64,000 nucleotides of DNA, taken from Roseibium salinum. Lineage in GTDB: Bacteria; Pseudomonadota; Alphaproteobacteria; Rhizobiales; Stappiaceae. Where the stretch lies: contig NZ_JAPEVI010000003.1 of assembly GCF_026240905.1 (NCBI RefSeq), positions 2,976,001 to 3,040,000 on the forward strand, written 5' to 3'. Below the pieces are notes generated by a model. The model made no database searches, was not told the DNA's origin, and saw only the letters and a program-made list of their open reading frames with translations. The position numbers and the translations under genes are program-made. Each line of letters opens with the position of its first letter. The first letter of the stretch is position 1. Positions 9,029 through 17,637 of this stretch are shown here, piece by piece.

Positions 9029-9071
9029 TTAAAAACAGATGTGGCCCGCGGAGCAGAGCTCGGCGGGCCAC
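9029..9071 (-). terminator. Rho-independent terminator of the hsp20 operon
   Basis: On the minus strand a 9-bp stem GTGGCCCGC/GCGGGCCAC is followed by ATCTGTTTTTAA, just beyond the stop codon of the DUF1150 gene. Confidence 0.6.
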
Positions 9072-9108
9072 GATCTATCAGGGCCTGGAGGCCGGCATGC
9101 GTTACTGA

Positions 9109-9393
9109 TCAGTGCAGCGATGCCATTTCCAGGTCTGCCTCGAAGGCATTGGCAATTGCAGCTTCACGGCTGTCTGCCAGCAGGATCGGCGTACCGTCCG
9201 CGTTCAGCAGCGCGTAAAGCGTCATGTTGTCATGCAAGGGCGGCACATCCGGGAACATTTCCTTCAGGTCGCGCGCCTTGATCTGTTTGATGTAGGCAAT
9301 ATCGCCCGTGCCGAGCTCGCTCAGCTCGTCAACGGACATGAATTCGGACAAACGTGTGCGGTCCGTCCATTCCGGGGTCTTGGTATCGTGCAT
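9109..9393 (-). CDS. DUF1150 family protein
   Basis: 94 residues matching the DUF1150 family, an Alphaproteobacteria-restricted group of short soluble proteins: the core LGTGDIAYIKQIKA is followed by LYALLNADGTPILLADSREAA. Function unknown. In many Rhizobiales the gene sits immediately downstream of hsp20, as here (32 bp apart), so it is presumably heat-induced with it and may assist small heat-shock protein function (inference). Confidence 0.85.
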   Translation of the reverse strand: MHDTKTPEWTDRTRLSEFMSVDELSELGTGDIAYIKQIKARDLKEMFPDVPPLHDNMTLYALLNADGTPILLADSREAAIANAFEADLEMASLH

Positions 9394-9425
9394 CAGTCTT
9401 TCTCCACATGCTAGCCAACGAGGGT

Positions 9426-9854
9426 CTATTCGCCGCTGGAGATTTCTATTTTTCTTATGACACGTTCCGGTTCAGGACGTGCCAGGTCGATGGACAGCAA
9501 TCCATCCTTGAGGTCGGCTCCGAGGATTTCGATCCCCTCGGCCAAGACAAAGGCCCGCTGGAACTGCCGGGCCGCAATGCCCCGATGCAGATACTGCCGG
9601 GATTTGTCATCCACCTGCCGACCGCGGATCACCAACTGGCTCTCCTCCACGGAGACATCGAGCTGATCCCTGGTAAACCCGGCGACAGCCAATGTGATCC
9701 GGATAATATCGCCCTGGCCTTCCGTTCTCGGCAGCCTTTCTATGTTATAGGGCGGATACCCGTCATTGGCAGCCTTGGAAACGCGATCAAGCACACGTTC
9801 GATATCGTCGAACCCGAGCATAAACGGGCTGGAAAACGCTGACATGCGTGACAT
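9426..9854 (-). CDS. hsp20: Hsp20 family small heat-shock protein
   Basis: 142 residues: a short N-terminal arm (MSAFSSPFMLGFDDIERVLDR), then the alpha-crystallin domain from about residue 40, with NIERLPRTEGQGDIIRITLAVAG and the closing DGLLSIDLARPEPE. It is an ATP-independent holdase that keeps unfolding proteins soluble. The ATG at 9854 is chosen over in-frame starts at 9908 and 9845 because AAGGA lies 8 bases upstream and is the part sequestered by the thermometer hairpin. First gene of an operon with DUF1150. Confidence 0.9.
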   Translation of the reverse strand: MSRMSAFSSPFMLGFDDIERVLDRVSKAANDGYPPYNIERLPRTEGQGDIIRITLAVAGFTRDQLDVSVEESQLVIRGRQVDDKSRQYLHRGIAARQFQRAFVLAEGIEILGADLKDGLLSIDLARPEPERVIRKIEISSGE

Positions 9855-9857
9855 CCT

Positions 9858-9882
9858 CAAAGTCCTTGTTGAAGCGACCTTG
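9858..9882 (-). promoter_or_regulatory. ROSE-type RNA thermometer in the hsp20 leader
   Basis: On the transcript, CAAGGUCGCUU pairs with AAGGACUUUG around a CAAC loop. The pairing is continuous apart from one bulged G in UCGCU. This is the ROSE signature: a U-Y-G-C-U element opposite the AGGA Shine-Dalgarno sequence with a bulged G. It ends 3 bases before the start codon at 9854. Heat would melt the hairpin and free the ribosome binding site. Confidence 0.75.
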
Positions 9883-9942
9883 CGCCCGGACCCTTTCTCC
9901 TTAGGCATCCGGACTGGGACCTACGGCCCCTTTCATGATTAA

Positions 9943-9971
9943 ATATGGCGCTTCGTTAAAATTGATTCAAG
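9943..9971 (-). promoter_or_regulatory. RpoH (sigma-32) type heat-shock promoter for hsp20
   Basis: Reading on the minus strand, CTTGAA is separated by exactly 17 bases from CCATAT (then TTA), matching the Alphaproteobacterial RpoH consensus CTTGAA-N16-18-CC-TAT-T. The implied transcript leader is about 80 bases long and contains the ROSE hairpin. Confidence 0.65.
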
Positions 9972-10038
9972 GACAAGAGTTTTTTCCTTTTCCGCACGCT
10001 TTATTCTGCCTGTCAAAATCATCGCCAGCGCGAACTCT

Positions 10039-10899
10039 TCACACACCAGAAGATAGAAGCGGATTTTGTTTCAACATCTTGGCGAGTGCCGAAACCGCGT
10101 GGCGGACCGCCGGCTCGTGTCGCTCGTCCTGATGCATGACCAGCCACCTCTCGGTTTGCAGGCTGTCGATGGGCGCGGTTATGCGCACCAGGTCCTGACA
10201 GGCATCGCCGACAAAAAGCGGCAGCAGCATGCGAACCTGCCCCTGGCGTACCAGGGAAAGGGACAGGGAAGTCTTGTTCAAGGTGATCACCGCCTCGTCG
10301 CCGTGGTTTTCCTTCAGCCAGAGGCCGGTCAGCGAATGGGCGTCGTCTTCGACCAGGCCGATCCAGCCGAGTTCCGTGCCGGCCGGAACATCTCTTGCCT
10401 GGTAGGCGGCATACTGGACCGTCCCGACCTTCTGGCCGGCCAGCCAGGCCTGTTTGGGCCGGCTGTTGCGCACACCGATGTCGATCTGGCGCCTGGCGAC
10501 GTCCCGGTGGCGCAGATCGGCAAGAAACTCCGGCTCCCAGTCGGAATCCGGGGTCCAGAAGCCGCTGATGTTGTCGATCAGGAGCCGCGTTGTCCATTCC
10601 CCGGCTGAAATGCGGATCCGGCGGCGCACCGGGCGGCCCTCCCGCCAGTCCGCGATGGCCTTTGCGGCCTGGTCCATGCCCTCCAGATGCCGGACCAGGT
10701 CCCGTCCGGCCGCCGTCAGGCGGTAGCCGCGGGCCTCGCGTTCCACCAGACGCACGTTGAGGCTTCTTTCCAGGGAGGAGACGCGCCGCCCGAGCGTTGC
10801 CGCGCTGACCCCCGTCTTGTCGGCCGCGCCGGCCAGCCCCTCTGCCTCGGCGACGGCAAGGAACAGCCGCAAATCCTCCCAATCCAGGTTTCGTTTCAT
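10039..10899 (-). CDS. LysR family transcriptional regulator
   Basis: 286 residues. The N-terminal winged helix-turn-helix (NLDWEDLRLFLAVAEAEGLA, then GVSAATLGRRVSSLERSLNVRL) is the LysR signature. The remainder is the substrate-binding-like effector domain, rather short and divergent, with conserved DIGVRN. No effector can be read. The gene is divergent from a short hypothetical gene starting at 11004, which is the position expected of a target gene. Confidence 0.88.
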   Translation of the reverse strand: MKRNLDWEDLRLFLAVAEAEGLAGAADKTGVSAATLGRRVSSLERSLNVRLVEREARGYRLTAAGRDLVRHLEGMDQAAKAIADWREGRPVRRRIRISAGEWTTRLLIDNISGFWTPDSDWEPEFLADLRHRDVARRQIDIGVRNSRPKQAWLAGQKVGTVQYAAYQARDVPAGTELGWIGLVEDDAHSLTGLWLKENHGDEAVITLNKTSLSLSLVRQGQVRMLLPLFVGDACQDLVRITAPIDSLQTERWLVMHQDERHEPAVRHAVSALAKMLKQNPLLSSGV

Positions 10900-11003
10900 T
10901 TTTGAAATCTCGATTTCAGTTAGAATACATGCCGATAGATCTCATCCGTGAGATTATCCGCATACACCCTCCAGAAACAACCAGATTTGAAGAGGAGCTC
11001 CGT

Positions 11004-11327
11004 ATGCTCGTTCCTTATCCGTTGCCCTTGCGAAGAAAGCTTTTGAAAGACGGGCGGCCCGCCTGGGACGATCCCGTCAGGATGCTTTATCCGAATCACG
11101 AGGAATTCTGGCCCGAGCCTGTTCCCGAGCACGTCTTGCTGCAGCAAAAGAGCCGCGAGCTTGCCCGCCGGCTGCGCAGGCGCCGGCTCAGGAAGCTTTT
11201 GAGGCTGGTCTTCAATCTGCGCGGCCGTGAAAAGCCGGGCGAAAAGGACTGCCAAGAGGTGTGCCAACAAGAGGTATGCCAGGCCGAAGACGCTCAGCTT
11301 GCGACCCGGCATGATCGCGCCGCCTGA
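11004..11327 (+). CDS. Hypothetical basic protein divergent from LysR
   Basis: 107 residues from ATG 11004, chosen for GAGGAG 6 bases upstream; the frame is open back to a TTG at 10902. The start region is proline-rich (MLVPYPLPLRRKLLKDGRP, then DDPVRMLYPNHEEFWPEPVPEH), followed by a dense run of arginines and a Cys-containing tail of low complexity. There is an open frame on the opposite strand too, so coding direction is uncertain. I do not recognise a family; position suggests possible control by the divergent LysR protein. Confidence 0.45.
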   Translation: MLVPYPLPLRRKLLKDGRPAWDDPVRMLYPNHEEFWPEPVPEHVLLQQKSRELARRLRRRRLRKLLRLVFNLRGREKPGEKDCQEVCQQEVCQAEDAQLATRHDRAA

Positions 11328-11495
11328 TTGCCGGCTTTCATTACACAACCGCACATTCCGAAGACAAGATCCGGCCACGCATCAAAAAAGAGCGGGGCCG
11401 GATCTTGCCCGTGCGATGGCGCTTGCGCGATCCGGCCCGACGCGCCACTCTCCTGGTCCCACCTTCGCAATCCTTTTTGAGCCAAGAGTTTTCAC

Positions 11496-11855
11496 ATGAC
11501 CCGCGACGAATTCGACGCCTTCTGCAAGCAGTTGCCTGCCACGACACATGTGATTCAGTGGGGCAATGCATCCGTGTGGAAGGTGGGCGGCAAGATCTTC
11601 GCGATCTGTTCGGGGTGGGGTGAAGGCGACGGCCCCAAGATCAGCTTCAAATGCTCTGACATTTCCTATTCGCTGCTGACCCAGCAGGAGGGTCTGATCC
11701 CGGCGCCTTATCTCGCACGCGCCAAATGGGTGCAGGTTGAAGACCAGGACGCGCTTTCAGGCGACGACCTGAAGGCCTATATCGAAGCCGCCCACAGGAT
11801 CATTGCCGGCAAGCTTCCGAAAAAGGTCCGGACGGAGCTTGGCCTTGCCGTCTGA
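11496..11855 (+). CDS. MmcQ/YjbR family DNA-binding-like protein
   Basis: 119 residues with the full YjbR/MmcQ layout: N-terminal MTRDEFDAFCKQLPATTH, VIQWGNASVWKVGGKIFAIC, KISFKCSDISYSLL, and the conserved YLARAKWVQVE near the C-terminus. The fold is CyaY-like; family members have been suggested to bind DNA but function is not established. Its last 11 bases overlap the start of the MFS gene, so the two genes are translationally coupled. Confidence 0.88.
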   Translation: MTRDEFDAFCKQLPATTHVIQWGNASVWKVGGKIFAICSGWGEGDGPKISFKCSDISYSLLTQQEGLIPAPYLARAKWVQVEDQDALSGDDLKAYIEAAHRIIAGKLPKKVRTELGLAV

Positions 11856-13044
11856 CTTTTCCGGAAAATGGCGCGCGCTGTGCCTGCTGGTCCTCGCCGA
11901 AATCGCCGGGATGAGCCTCTGGTTCATGTCCGCGGCGATCCTGCCGGATCTTACGCGCGAGTTCGAGATTTCGCCGTTCAGCCAGGCCGCTCTTTCCAGC
12001 GCCGTCCAGATCGGCTTCGTCGCCGGGGCCGTTCTCTCCGCGATCCTGGGGCTGGCGGACCGGATCGATCCGCGGCGGCTGTTTGCCGCTTGCGCGATCG
12101 TCGCCGCGCTTTTCAATGCCGGCCTGCTGGTCGTCGAGCCGGGAGGCGCCCTGTCGATCATCGCGCGCTTTGCCACCGGCGCCCTTCTGGCCGGCGTCTA
12201 TCCGGTCGGCATGAAAATCGTCGTCGGCTGGGGGCAGAAAGACCGCGGCTTCCTTGTCGGGACGCTTGTCGGCGCGTTGACATTCGGTTCCGCCGCGCCC
12301 CATCTCCTCGCCCTGCTGGGCGGTTCGGACTGGCGCTGGAGCCTGAGCGTTGCTTCGCTCGCGGCCGCCGCGGGCGGCGTCCTGTGCCTTTTCACCACTC
12401 TCGGACCGTTTCACGCCAAGGCCCCGCGGATGCGGATCGGCGCGATCCTGACCGCCTGGACCAACCCGAAGATCCGCTATGCCTATGCCGGCTATCTCGG
12501 TCATATGTGGGAACTCTACGCCATGTGGGCCTGGATCGGCATCGCGCTGGCCGCCTCGTTTTCCGCGCAGATGCCGTCCGATGCCGCCATATCGCTGTCC
12601 CGGCTCATAGCGTTTCTGGCCATAGCGGCAGGGGGTGCCGCGTGCATCGCGGCCGGCGTTCTGGCCGACAGGGTGGGCAAGGCGAACATCGCCATTGCGG
12701 CCATGGCAGTCAGCGCCAGCGCGGCTGTCGCCTCGGCGCTGACCTTCGGCGGCCCCGTCTGGCTGACCATCTTGTGCGTGCTGATCTGGGGCGCCGCGAT
12801 CCTGCCGGATTCCGCACAGTTTTCCGCGCTTGTCGCCGATTTCGCACCGCCCGACCAGGCGGGCAGCCTGATGAGCCTTCAGACCGCGCTCGGCTTCGCC
12901 CTTACCTTCTTCACGGTGCAACTGACGCCTCTCGCGGCCGATTTCGTCGGCTGGCCGGGCGTCTTCACGATCATGGCGATCGGCCCGGCCCTCGGAATCG
13001 CCGGCATGTTGCGGTTGAAGCGATATCAGCTCGGTCCGCAATAG
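11845..13044 (+). CDS. MFS transporter
   Basis: 399 residues from TTG 11845, preferred because GGAG lies 7 bases upstream and the first membrane helix then begins near residue 9; an ATG at 11803 is in frame but gives a polar leader. Twelve predicted helices. The first helix pair (LAEIAGMSLWFMSAAILPDL, AALSSAVQIGFVAGAVLSAI) and loop GLADRIDPRRLF carry the MFS motif-A region. The pattern resembles nitrate/nitrite or cyanate-type MFS members (NarK/CynX-like), but no substrate-determining residue can be assigned. Overlaps the YjbR gene. Confidence 0.85.
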   Translation: MPSDFSGKWRALCLLVLAEIAGMSLWFMSAAILPDLTREFEISPFSQAALSSAVQIGFVAGAVLSAILGLADRIDPRRLFAACAIVAALFNAGLLVVEPGGALSIIARFATGALLAGVYPVGMKIVVGWGQKDRGFLVGTLVGALTFGSAAPHLLALLGGSDWRWSLSVASLAAAAGGVLCLFTTLGPFHAKAPRMRIGAILTAWTNPKIRYAYAGYLGHMWELYAMWAWIGIALAASFSAQMPSDAAISLSRLIAFLAIAAGGAACIAAGVLADRVGKANIAIAAMAVSASAAVASALTFGGPVWLTILCVLIWGAAILPDSAQFSALVADFAPPDQAGSLMSLQTALGFALTFFTVQLTPLAADFVGWPGVFTIMAIGPALGIAGMLRLKRYQLGPQ

Positions 13045-13123
13045 GCCGCGGCCGCAAACCATTTCGGGTGCGATGGCCCAACCGGGGCCAGCCAAACCTG
13101 TTGTCAGACACTTCAGCGCACAA

Positions 13124-14260
13124 CTACCCCATCGGCATGCGCAGTTGGAACTCCGAATAGCCGTAGTCCTGACCGTTGATGCGCAGGCTGACCGCCTGCG
13201 TGCCGCCGTAGTAGACGCGTGTCGTGATCGGGCGGATGGTATGCTCGCGGGAAAGCGAGATCGTTTCGCCGGGGGCAAGCCGCAGCTTTTTCCATTTGAA
13301 AACCTTCGGCGCCATGGAGCCGTTGGCCTTCCTGAAATGAATGAGGTAGTCGAGCACGAGGTCCTGCGGCGCCACGCAGGTCGAGGTGAGATCCACCTTG
13401 AAGGCGACGGCATCCCCATAGCGGATCTCCGTCACATCGACCGCCGGCCCCAGAACGGCGATCTTCGGAGGATTGAGACCGAGAGCCTTCAGCGTGCCTT
13501 CATGGCCATGCTTGACGAGAGACCGGCAGGCATGGCGGACGAGCTTTTCGCGATTGGCGTCGGCACCCTTCAGCCAGCGGGCGGCGATCTCCGCCACAAG
13601 GTCCGGATGGTCCTTGGCAATATCATTGAGGTGATTGGCGACGGACCGCCGCACATAGTCTTCCGGATCGTCCTTCAGCGCTTCCAGAAGCGGCAGCGTG
13701 GGCGCCGGGTCCTCGATCAACCGCTTCAGCCGCATGCCCCAGGGCAGGCGCGGCCGCGTACCCTCCGAAACCAGGCGGCGGACATGGACGCTTGGGTCGT
13801 TTACCCATGGCGCCATGATCGCAAGGGCACGCTCTTGATCCCGGGCCAGGAACGGGCGGACATCGAATTCCGCCGTCGCCCGCTTGGTCATTTCCTTCAG
13901 GAGCGCGAAGGAGCTTTCGAAGTCGTCCAGACCGCAATCGGCAACGATCATGCCGAGCGGCATCATGCCCCAGCCGCGAATGCCCTTGCCGTCGCTCCCA
14001 CGGTCGAAGCCGACCTCCGTCATCGGATGGAGAATGGCTTCCAGGACGGCAAAGCGCTCGCCAAGGTCCCCCGGCAGATGCCTTGCCGTCACATCCGCAA
14101 TCAGCCTCGCGCGCTCCTTGAGTTCCAGATGGTCCAGCTGCGCCAGGATCTCAGTCTTGTAGGAGGCCTTGTCGAAGGGCTCGACATGCCTGGAAAGATG
14201 ATCCGCAAGACAGATCACCAGGTCCGGCGACAAATTGTTCTTGAAAGGCTCCATCGGCAA
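13124..14260 (-). CDS. DNA alkylation repair protein, HEAT-repeat (AlkD-like) family
   Basis: 378 residues. Residues about 1-250 are consecutive helical HEAT-like repeats, including MAPWVNDPSVHVRRLVSEGTR and DDPEDYVRRSVANHLNDIAKDHP, the arrangement found in AlkD-type DNA glycosylase relatives. The C-terminal ~120 residues switch to a beta-rich domain (IRYGDAVAFKVDLTSTC ... RVYYGGTQAVSLRING) common in this subgroup. Related proteins excise or recognise alkylated bases without base flipping. Whether this member keeps glycosylase activity cannot be told from sequence alone. It converges with the MFS gene. Confidence 0.85.
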   Translation of the reverse strand: MPMEPFKNNLSPDLVICLADHLSRHVEPFDKASYKTEILAQLDHLELKERARLIADVTARHLPGDLGERFAVLEAILHPMTEVGFDRGSDGKGIRGWGMMPLGMIVADCGLDDFESSFALLKEMTKRATAEFDVRPFLARDQERALAIMAPWVNDPSVHVRRLVSEGTRPRLPWGMRLKRLIEDPAPTLPLLEALKDDPEDYVRRSVANHLNDIAKDHPDLVAEIAARWLKGADANREKLVRHACRSLVKHGHEGTLKALGLNPPKIAVLGPAVDVTEIRYGDAVAFKVDLTSTCVAPQDLVLDYLIHFRKANGSMAPKVFKWKKLRLAPGETISLSREHTIRPITTRVYYGGTQAVSLRINGQDYGYSEFQLRMPMG

Positions 14261-14363
14261 ATCTCTATCCGCAAATTGTTCTGCGGCTGATGTGCCAGAG
14301 GGACCGGGAACATCCTAGCCCCAGCGGTCGTCGCTCCTGACACAGCGTGTCAGGAGATGTCAT

Positions 14364-14633
14364 CTAGGGTATGGCCCCATAAAATTGAACGCACTGGCGT
14401 CAAAACGGCAATGAGCAGGGAGGAAGAGACCGCAGGTCGATGCTTGTGCATCGGCCAAGGGCTTTGACGCTGCTGCTCGAAGCCGTTTTGGCGTCCGTCG
14501 GATCACTCTGGAGCGGACCGTCTCCTCCGTTGCAAAGACTTGAAAACCGGCCGGGTTTCCTGCGCCTTCGCGCCTTGGATACGGTCCGCTCCAGAGAGAC
14601 CAGTGCATTCAATTTTATGGGGCCATACCCTAG
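14364..14633. repeat. 270-bp element with 34-bp terminal inverted repeats
   Basis: The left end (14364-14397) and right end (14600-14633) are reverse complements over 34 bases with one mismatch; both contain TATGGCCCCATAAAATTGAA. Inside there is a second inverted pair, GGAGCGGACCGT at 14510-14521 and ACGGTCCGCTCC near 14581-14592. No open frame fits a transposase. The end sequence recurs at 54554-54582. This looks like a non-autonomous, MITE-like repeat in the 455-bp gap between the alkylation-repair and ugpC genes. Confidence 0.75.
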
Positions 14634-14715
14634 GCGGCAGGGGGAGCAGCTTGCCTTGTTGGAGGCAGAGCATCCGGATGGGGCCGGCTCGTCTGGCGCC
14701 GGCCCTGCCCGGATA

Positions 14716-15792
14716 TCAGTCGACCCGTTTTCCCGTGTCGGGGTCGAAGAAATGGACATAGTCCGGGGCGGCTCTCAGGTGGAGTCTTTCGCCGACATGG
14801 TGGACGGCGTGGCTGGAGACCCGCACGACGATTTCCGGTCCGCCCTCATCAAAACTCGCATAGATGTAGGTTTCCGCCCCGACCGGCTCCAGAACGTCGA
14901 CGGTGACCTCCAGGGCGACGCCGTCGCCCGATGCCGGGCCATCGACCACTTCCAGGTGCTCCGGGCGAACGCCGAGGACGTAGCTGTCCTTGCCCTTGGC
15001 GTTGGCGCCGGAAAGACCGTTGCCGCTCGCCAGGGCCAGGCCTCTGCCGTTCGACTTGACGTCCAGGAGGTTCATGGCCGGAGAGCCGATGAAGCTTGCC
15101 ACGAAGGTGGAGGATGGGTTGTCATAGACGTCGATCGGCGCGCCGATCTGCTCGATGTTTCCGCCGTTCAGAACAACGAGCCGGTCGGCCAGGGTCATGG
15201 CCTCCAGCTGGTCGTGGGTGACGTAGACGCTGGTGGTGCCCAAGGCGCGCTGCAGGCGCTTGATTTCAACGCGCATCTGGACGCGCAGCTTGGCGTCGAG
15301 ATTTGACAGCGGTTCGTCGAACAGGAAGGCGGCCGGCTCGCGCACAATGGCGCGGCCCATGGCGACGCGCTGGCGCTGGCCGCCGGAAAGCGCGCGGGGC
15401 CTGCGGTCGAGGTAATCGCCGATTTCCAGGATGCGCGCGGCTTCCTTCACGCGGCGGTCGATCTCCTGCTTGTCCATGCCCCGGTTTTTGAGCCCGTATG
15501 CCAGGTTGTTGTAGACCGTCATATGCGGATAGAGCGCATAGTTCTGGAACACCATGGCGATGTCCCGGTCCGCGGGGTCGATCCTGTTGACCACACGGTC
15601 GCGGATCCTGATCTCGCCGGTGGTGATGTCTTCAAGGCCAGCAATCATCCGCAGCAATGTCGACTTGCCGCAGCCGGACGGCCCCACAAGCACGATGAGC
15701 TCACCGTCCGCAATATCGATGGAAACGCCTTTGACCGCTTCCACATTTCCCGCATAGACCTTCCGGACCGTGTCGAGACTAATCGTTGCCAT
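14716..15792 (-). CDS. ugpC: sn-glycerol-3-phosphate ABC transporter ATP-binding protein UgpC
   Basis: 358 residues, the usual length. Walker [10 protein letters not shown] at residues 37-45, Q-loop near [11 protein letters not shown], signature LSGGQRQR at 135-142, Walker [14 protein letters not shown] at 156-168, switch His193 in VTHDQLEAM. The C-terminal 110 residues form the MalK-type OB-fold regulatory domain ([11 protein letters not shown]). It powers import through UgpA/UgpE and ends the ugpB-A-E-C operon, separated from ugpE by 9 bp. Confidence 0.93.
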   Translation of the reverse strand: MATISLDTVRKVYAGNVEAVKGVSIDIADGELIVLVGPSGCGKSTLLRMIAGLEDITTGEIRIRDRVVNRIDPADRDIAMVFQNYALYPHMTVYNNLAYGLKNRGMDKQEIDRRVKEAARILEIGDYLDRRPRALSGGQRQRVAMGRAIVREPAAFLFDEPLSNLDAKLRVQMRVEIKRLQRALGTTSVYVTHDQLEAMTLADRLVVLNGGNIEQIGAPIDVYDNPSSTFVASFIGSPAMNLLDVKSNGRGLALASGNGLSGANAKGKDSYVLGVRPEHLEVVDGPASGDGVALEVTVDVLEPVGAETYIYASFDEGGPEIVVRVSSHAVHHVGERLHLRAAPDYVHFFDPDTGKRVD

Positions 15793-15801
15793 TTAAAGTC
15801 C

Positions 15802-16644
15802 TCACTTGTCGCTCTCGACGAGCCCTTTGACAAACCAGCTTTGGAAGATCACCACGACGAGCACCGGCGGAATGATCGCCAGGATTGTCAGCGCCATTGC
15901 CTGGTTGAAAGCCGGAATCTGCGCACCGACCCAGACCTGCAGGATCTGCTTGATGCCGCGCACCAGGGTGAACAGGGATTCGTCGGTGGTGATCAGGGTC
16001 GGCCAGAGATACTGGTTCCAACCGTAGACGAACATGATGATGAAGATCGCCGCGATCATCGTCTTCGACAGCGGCAGCAGGATATCCTTGAAGAATTTCC
16101 AGGGGCCGGCCCCGTCGATCCGCGCCGCCTCCAGAAGTTCGTCCGGCACGGACATGAAGAACTGCCGGAAGAAGAACGTGCCGGTGGCCGAGGCGATCAG
16201 CGGGACGATGAGCCCGGAATAGGTGTTCACCATGCCGAGCGACTGGACGATTTCGTAGGACGGCAGGATCTGCACCTCGAGCGGCAGCAAAAGCGTGGAG
16301 AAAATCAGCCAGAAACACAAGGAGGCCATCGGAAAGCGGAAATAGACGATCGCATAGGCCGCCAGCATGGAAATGACGATCTTGCCGATCGCAAAGCCCA
16401 GGCCAAGGATCATCGAGTTCTTCAGCATCACCAGGCCATTGACCTTCTTGGTGAAACCGCCTGCCTGGAACAGGACGGTTTCGTAGTTCTCCAGGAACTT
16501 GTCGCCCGGCACGAACTGGATGCCGTTCTTGTAGATGGTGATCGCGTCATGCGTGCTGGTCAGGAAGGCAAGCACGACGGGCGTTACCATGAAGAAGACC
16601 CCGAGAAGCAGGATCACATGGTCGGTTATATGGACTTTCTTCAT
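15802..16644 (-). CDS. ugpE: sn-glycerol-3-phosphate ABC transporter permease UgpE
   Basis: 280 residues, six predicted membrane helices. The cytoplasmic EAA loop reads EAARIDGAGPWKFFKDILLP, the coupling helix contacting UgpC. N-terminal MKKVHITDHVILLLGVFFM and VPGDKFLENYETVLF are typical of UgpE rather than generic sugar permeases. It lies 10 bp downstream of ugpA. Confidence 0.92.
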   Translation of the reverse strand: MKKVHITDHVILLLGVFFMVTPVVLAFLTSTHDAITIYKNGIQFVPGDKFLENYETVLFQAGGFTKKVNGLVMLKNSMILGLGFAIGKIVISMLAAYAIVYFRFPMASLCFWLIFSTLLLPLEVQILPSYEIVQSLGMVNTYSGLIVPLIASATGTFFFRQFFMSVPDELLEAARIDGAGPWKFFKDILLPLSKTMIAAIFIIMFVYGWNQYLWPTLITTDESLFTLVRGIKQILQVWVGAQIPAFNQAMALTILAIIPPVLVVVIFQSWFVKGLVESDK

Positions 16645-16654
16645 CGCCGTCCCC

Positions 16655-17536
16655 TTACGTGTAGTGCACGCGCCGCTCGATCAGGCGGAACTGGATAATT
16701 GTCAGGACGAACACCATCGCCATCAGAATAACGGACTGGGCGGAGGAACCGCCGAGGTCGTTACCGCGGAAGCCGTCCAGATAGACCTTGTAGACGAGTG
16801 TCACCGGGTTGTTCCCCGGCTCGTTCTTCACGATCACGTCGATGATGCCGAACGTGTCGAAGAAGGCGTAGGTGATGTTGATGATCAGCAGGAAGAAGCC
16901 GGTCGGCGCCAGCAGCGGGAAGGTGACCGTCCAGAACCGGCGGAAGCCCGAGCGGCAGTCGATGCTGGCGGCTTCCTGAACCGACTTGGAAATGCCCTGA
17001 AGCCCAGAGAGGAAGAAGATGAAATTGACCGGTATCTGCTTCCAGACGGCGGTCACGATCATGGCGAAACTGGTGTCGAATGCGTCCACGCCGATCTGCA
17101 TTGGCCAGCCGAACATGGCGAAGAAGTCGACCATCGGACCGACATGCTGATCGAAGAGCAGAACACCGATCAGGCCGGCAACGGGCGGCGCCACGGCGTA
17201 GACCCACATGAGCAGGGTCTTGTAGGTCGACGCGCCCCTGAGCACCTTGTCGGCCTTCACCGCCAGCAGCAGCGCGATGCCGAGCGACAGAAAGGTGACG
17301 AAGAAGGTGAAGAGGGCGGTGAACCGCGCCACCCGGCCATAGTCGGTGGATGTCAGCGTATCGATGAAATTGTCGAAGCCGACGAAAGTCGAGCTGAAGC
17401 CGAAGGGGTCTTCCAGATAGAAAGACGACCGGACCGCTTCCGCCGCAGGCCACAGGAAGAAAATCGTCACGATGGAAAGCTGCGGTAGAAGCAGCAGATA
17501 CGGCATCCACCGGGACTGAAACTGCACTTTTTTCAT
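16655..17536 (-). CDS. ugpA: sn-glycerol-3-phosphate ABC transporter permease UgpA
   Basis: 293 residues from ATG 17536, which gives the standard UgpA N-terminus (MKKVQFQSRWMPYLLLLPQL); an in-frame ATG at 17581 would add 15 atypical residues. Six membrane helices; EAA-type loop QEAASIDCRSGFRRFWTVTF. The motif MWVYAVAPPVAGLIGVLLF is characteristic of UgpA. Together with UgpE it forms the translocation pore. It follows ugpB after about 100 bp containing a strong stem-loop. Confidence 0.92.
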   Translation of the reverse strand: MKKVQFQSRWMPYLLLLPQLSIVTIFFLWPAAEAVRSSFYLEDPFGFSSTFVGFDNFIDTLTSTDYGRVARFTALFTFFVTFLSLGIALLLAVKADKVLRGASTYKTLLMWVYAVAPPVAGLIGVLLFDQHVGPMVDFFAMFGWPMQIGVDAFDTSFAMIVTAVWKQIPVNFIFFLSGLQGISKSVQEAASIDCRSGFRRFWTVTFPLLAPTGFFLLIINITYAFFDTFGIIDVIVKNEPGNNPVTLVYKVYLDGFRGNDLGGSSAQSVILMAMVFVLTIIQFRLIERRVHYT

Positions 17537-17600
17537 TACGCCACCGGACCGGGAGAGCAGGCCGCCTTGGTCACCGTCCAACCCGCTCGCGTCTTAAGGA

Positions 17601-17623
17601 ATGGGGGCGCAGTGCGCCCCCAT
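17601..17623 (-). promoter_or_regulatory. Stem-loop between ugpB and ugpA
   Basis: ATGGGGGCGCA is directly opposed by its reverse complement with one base between, giving an 11-bp perfect stem in the ugpB-ugpA gap. There is no T-tract after it, so it more likely stabilises the upstream ugpB message or attenuates downstream expression than ends transcription. Such hairpins are common after binding-protein genes. Confidence 0.5.
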
Positions 17624-17637
17624 GAGGATAAGCCAGC

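Noticed and set aside
10920..11378. Minus-strand frame with a hydrophobic start (MPGRKLSVFGLAYLLLAHLL)
   Set aside because: No ribosome site; most of the frame is non-conserved-looking, and the plus-strand frame at 11004 has a better start.
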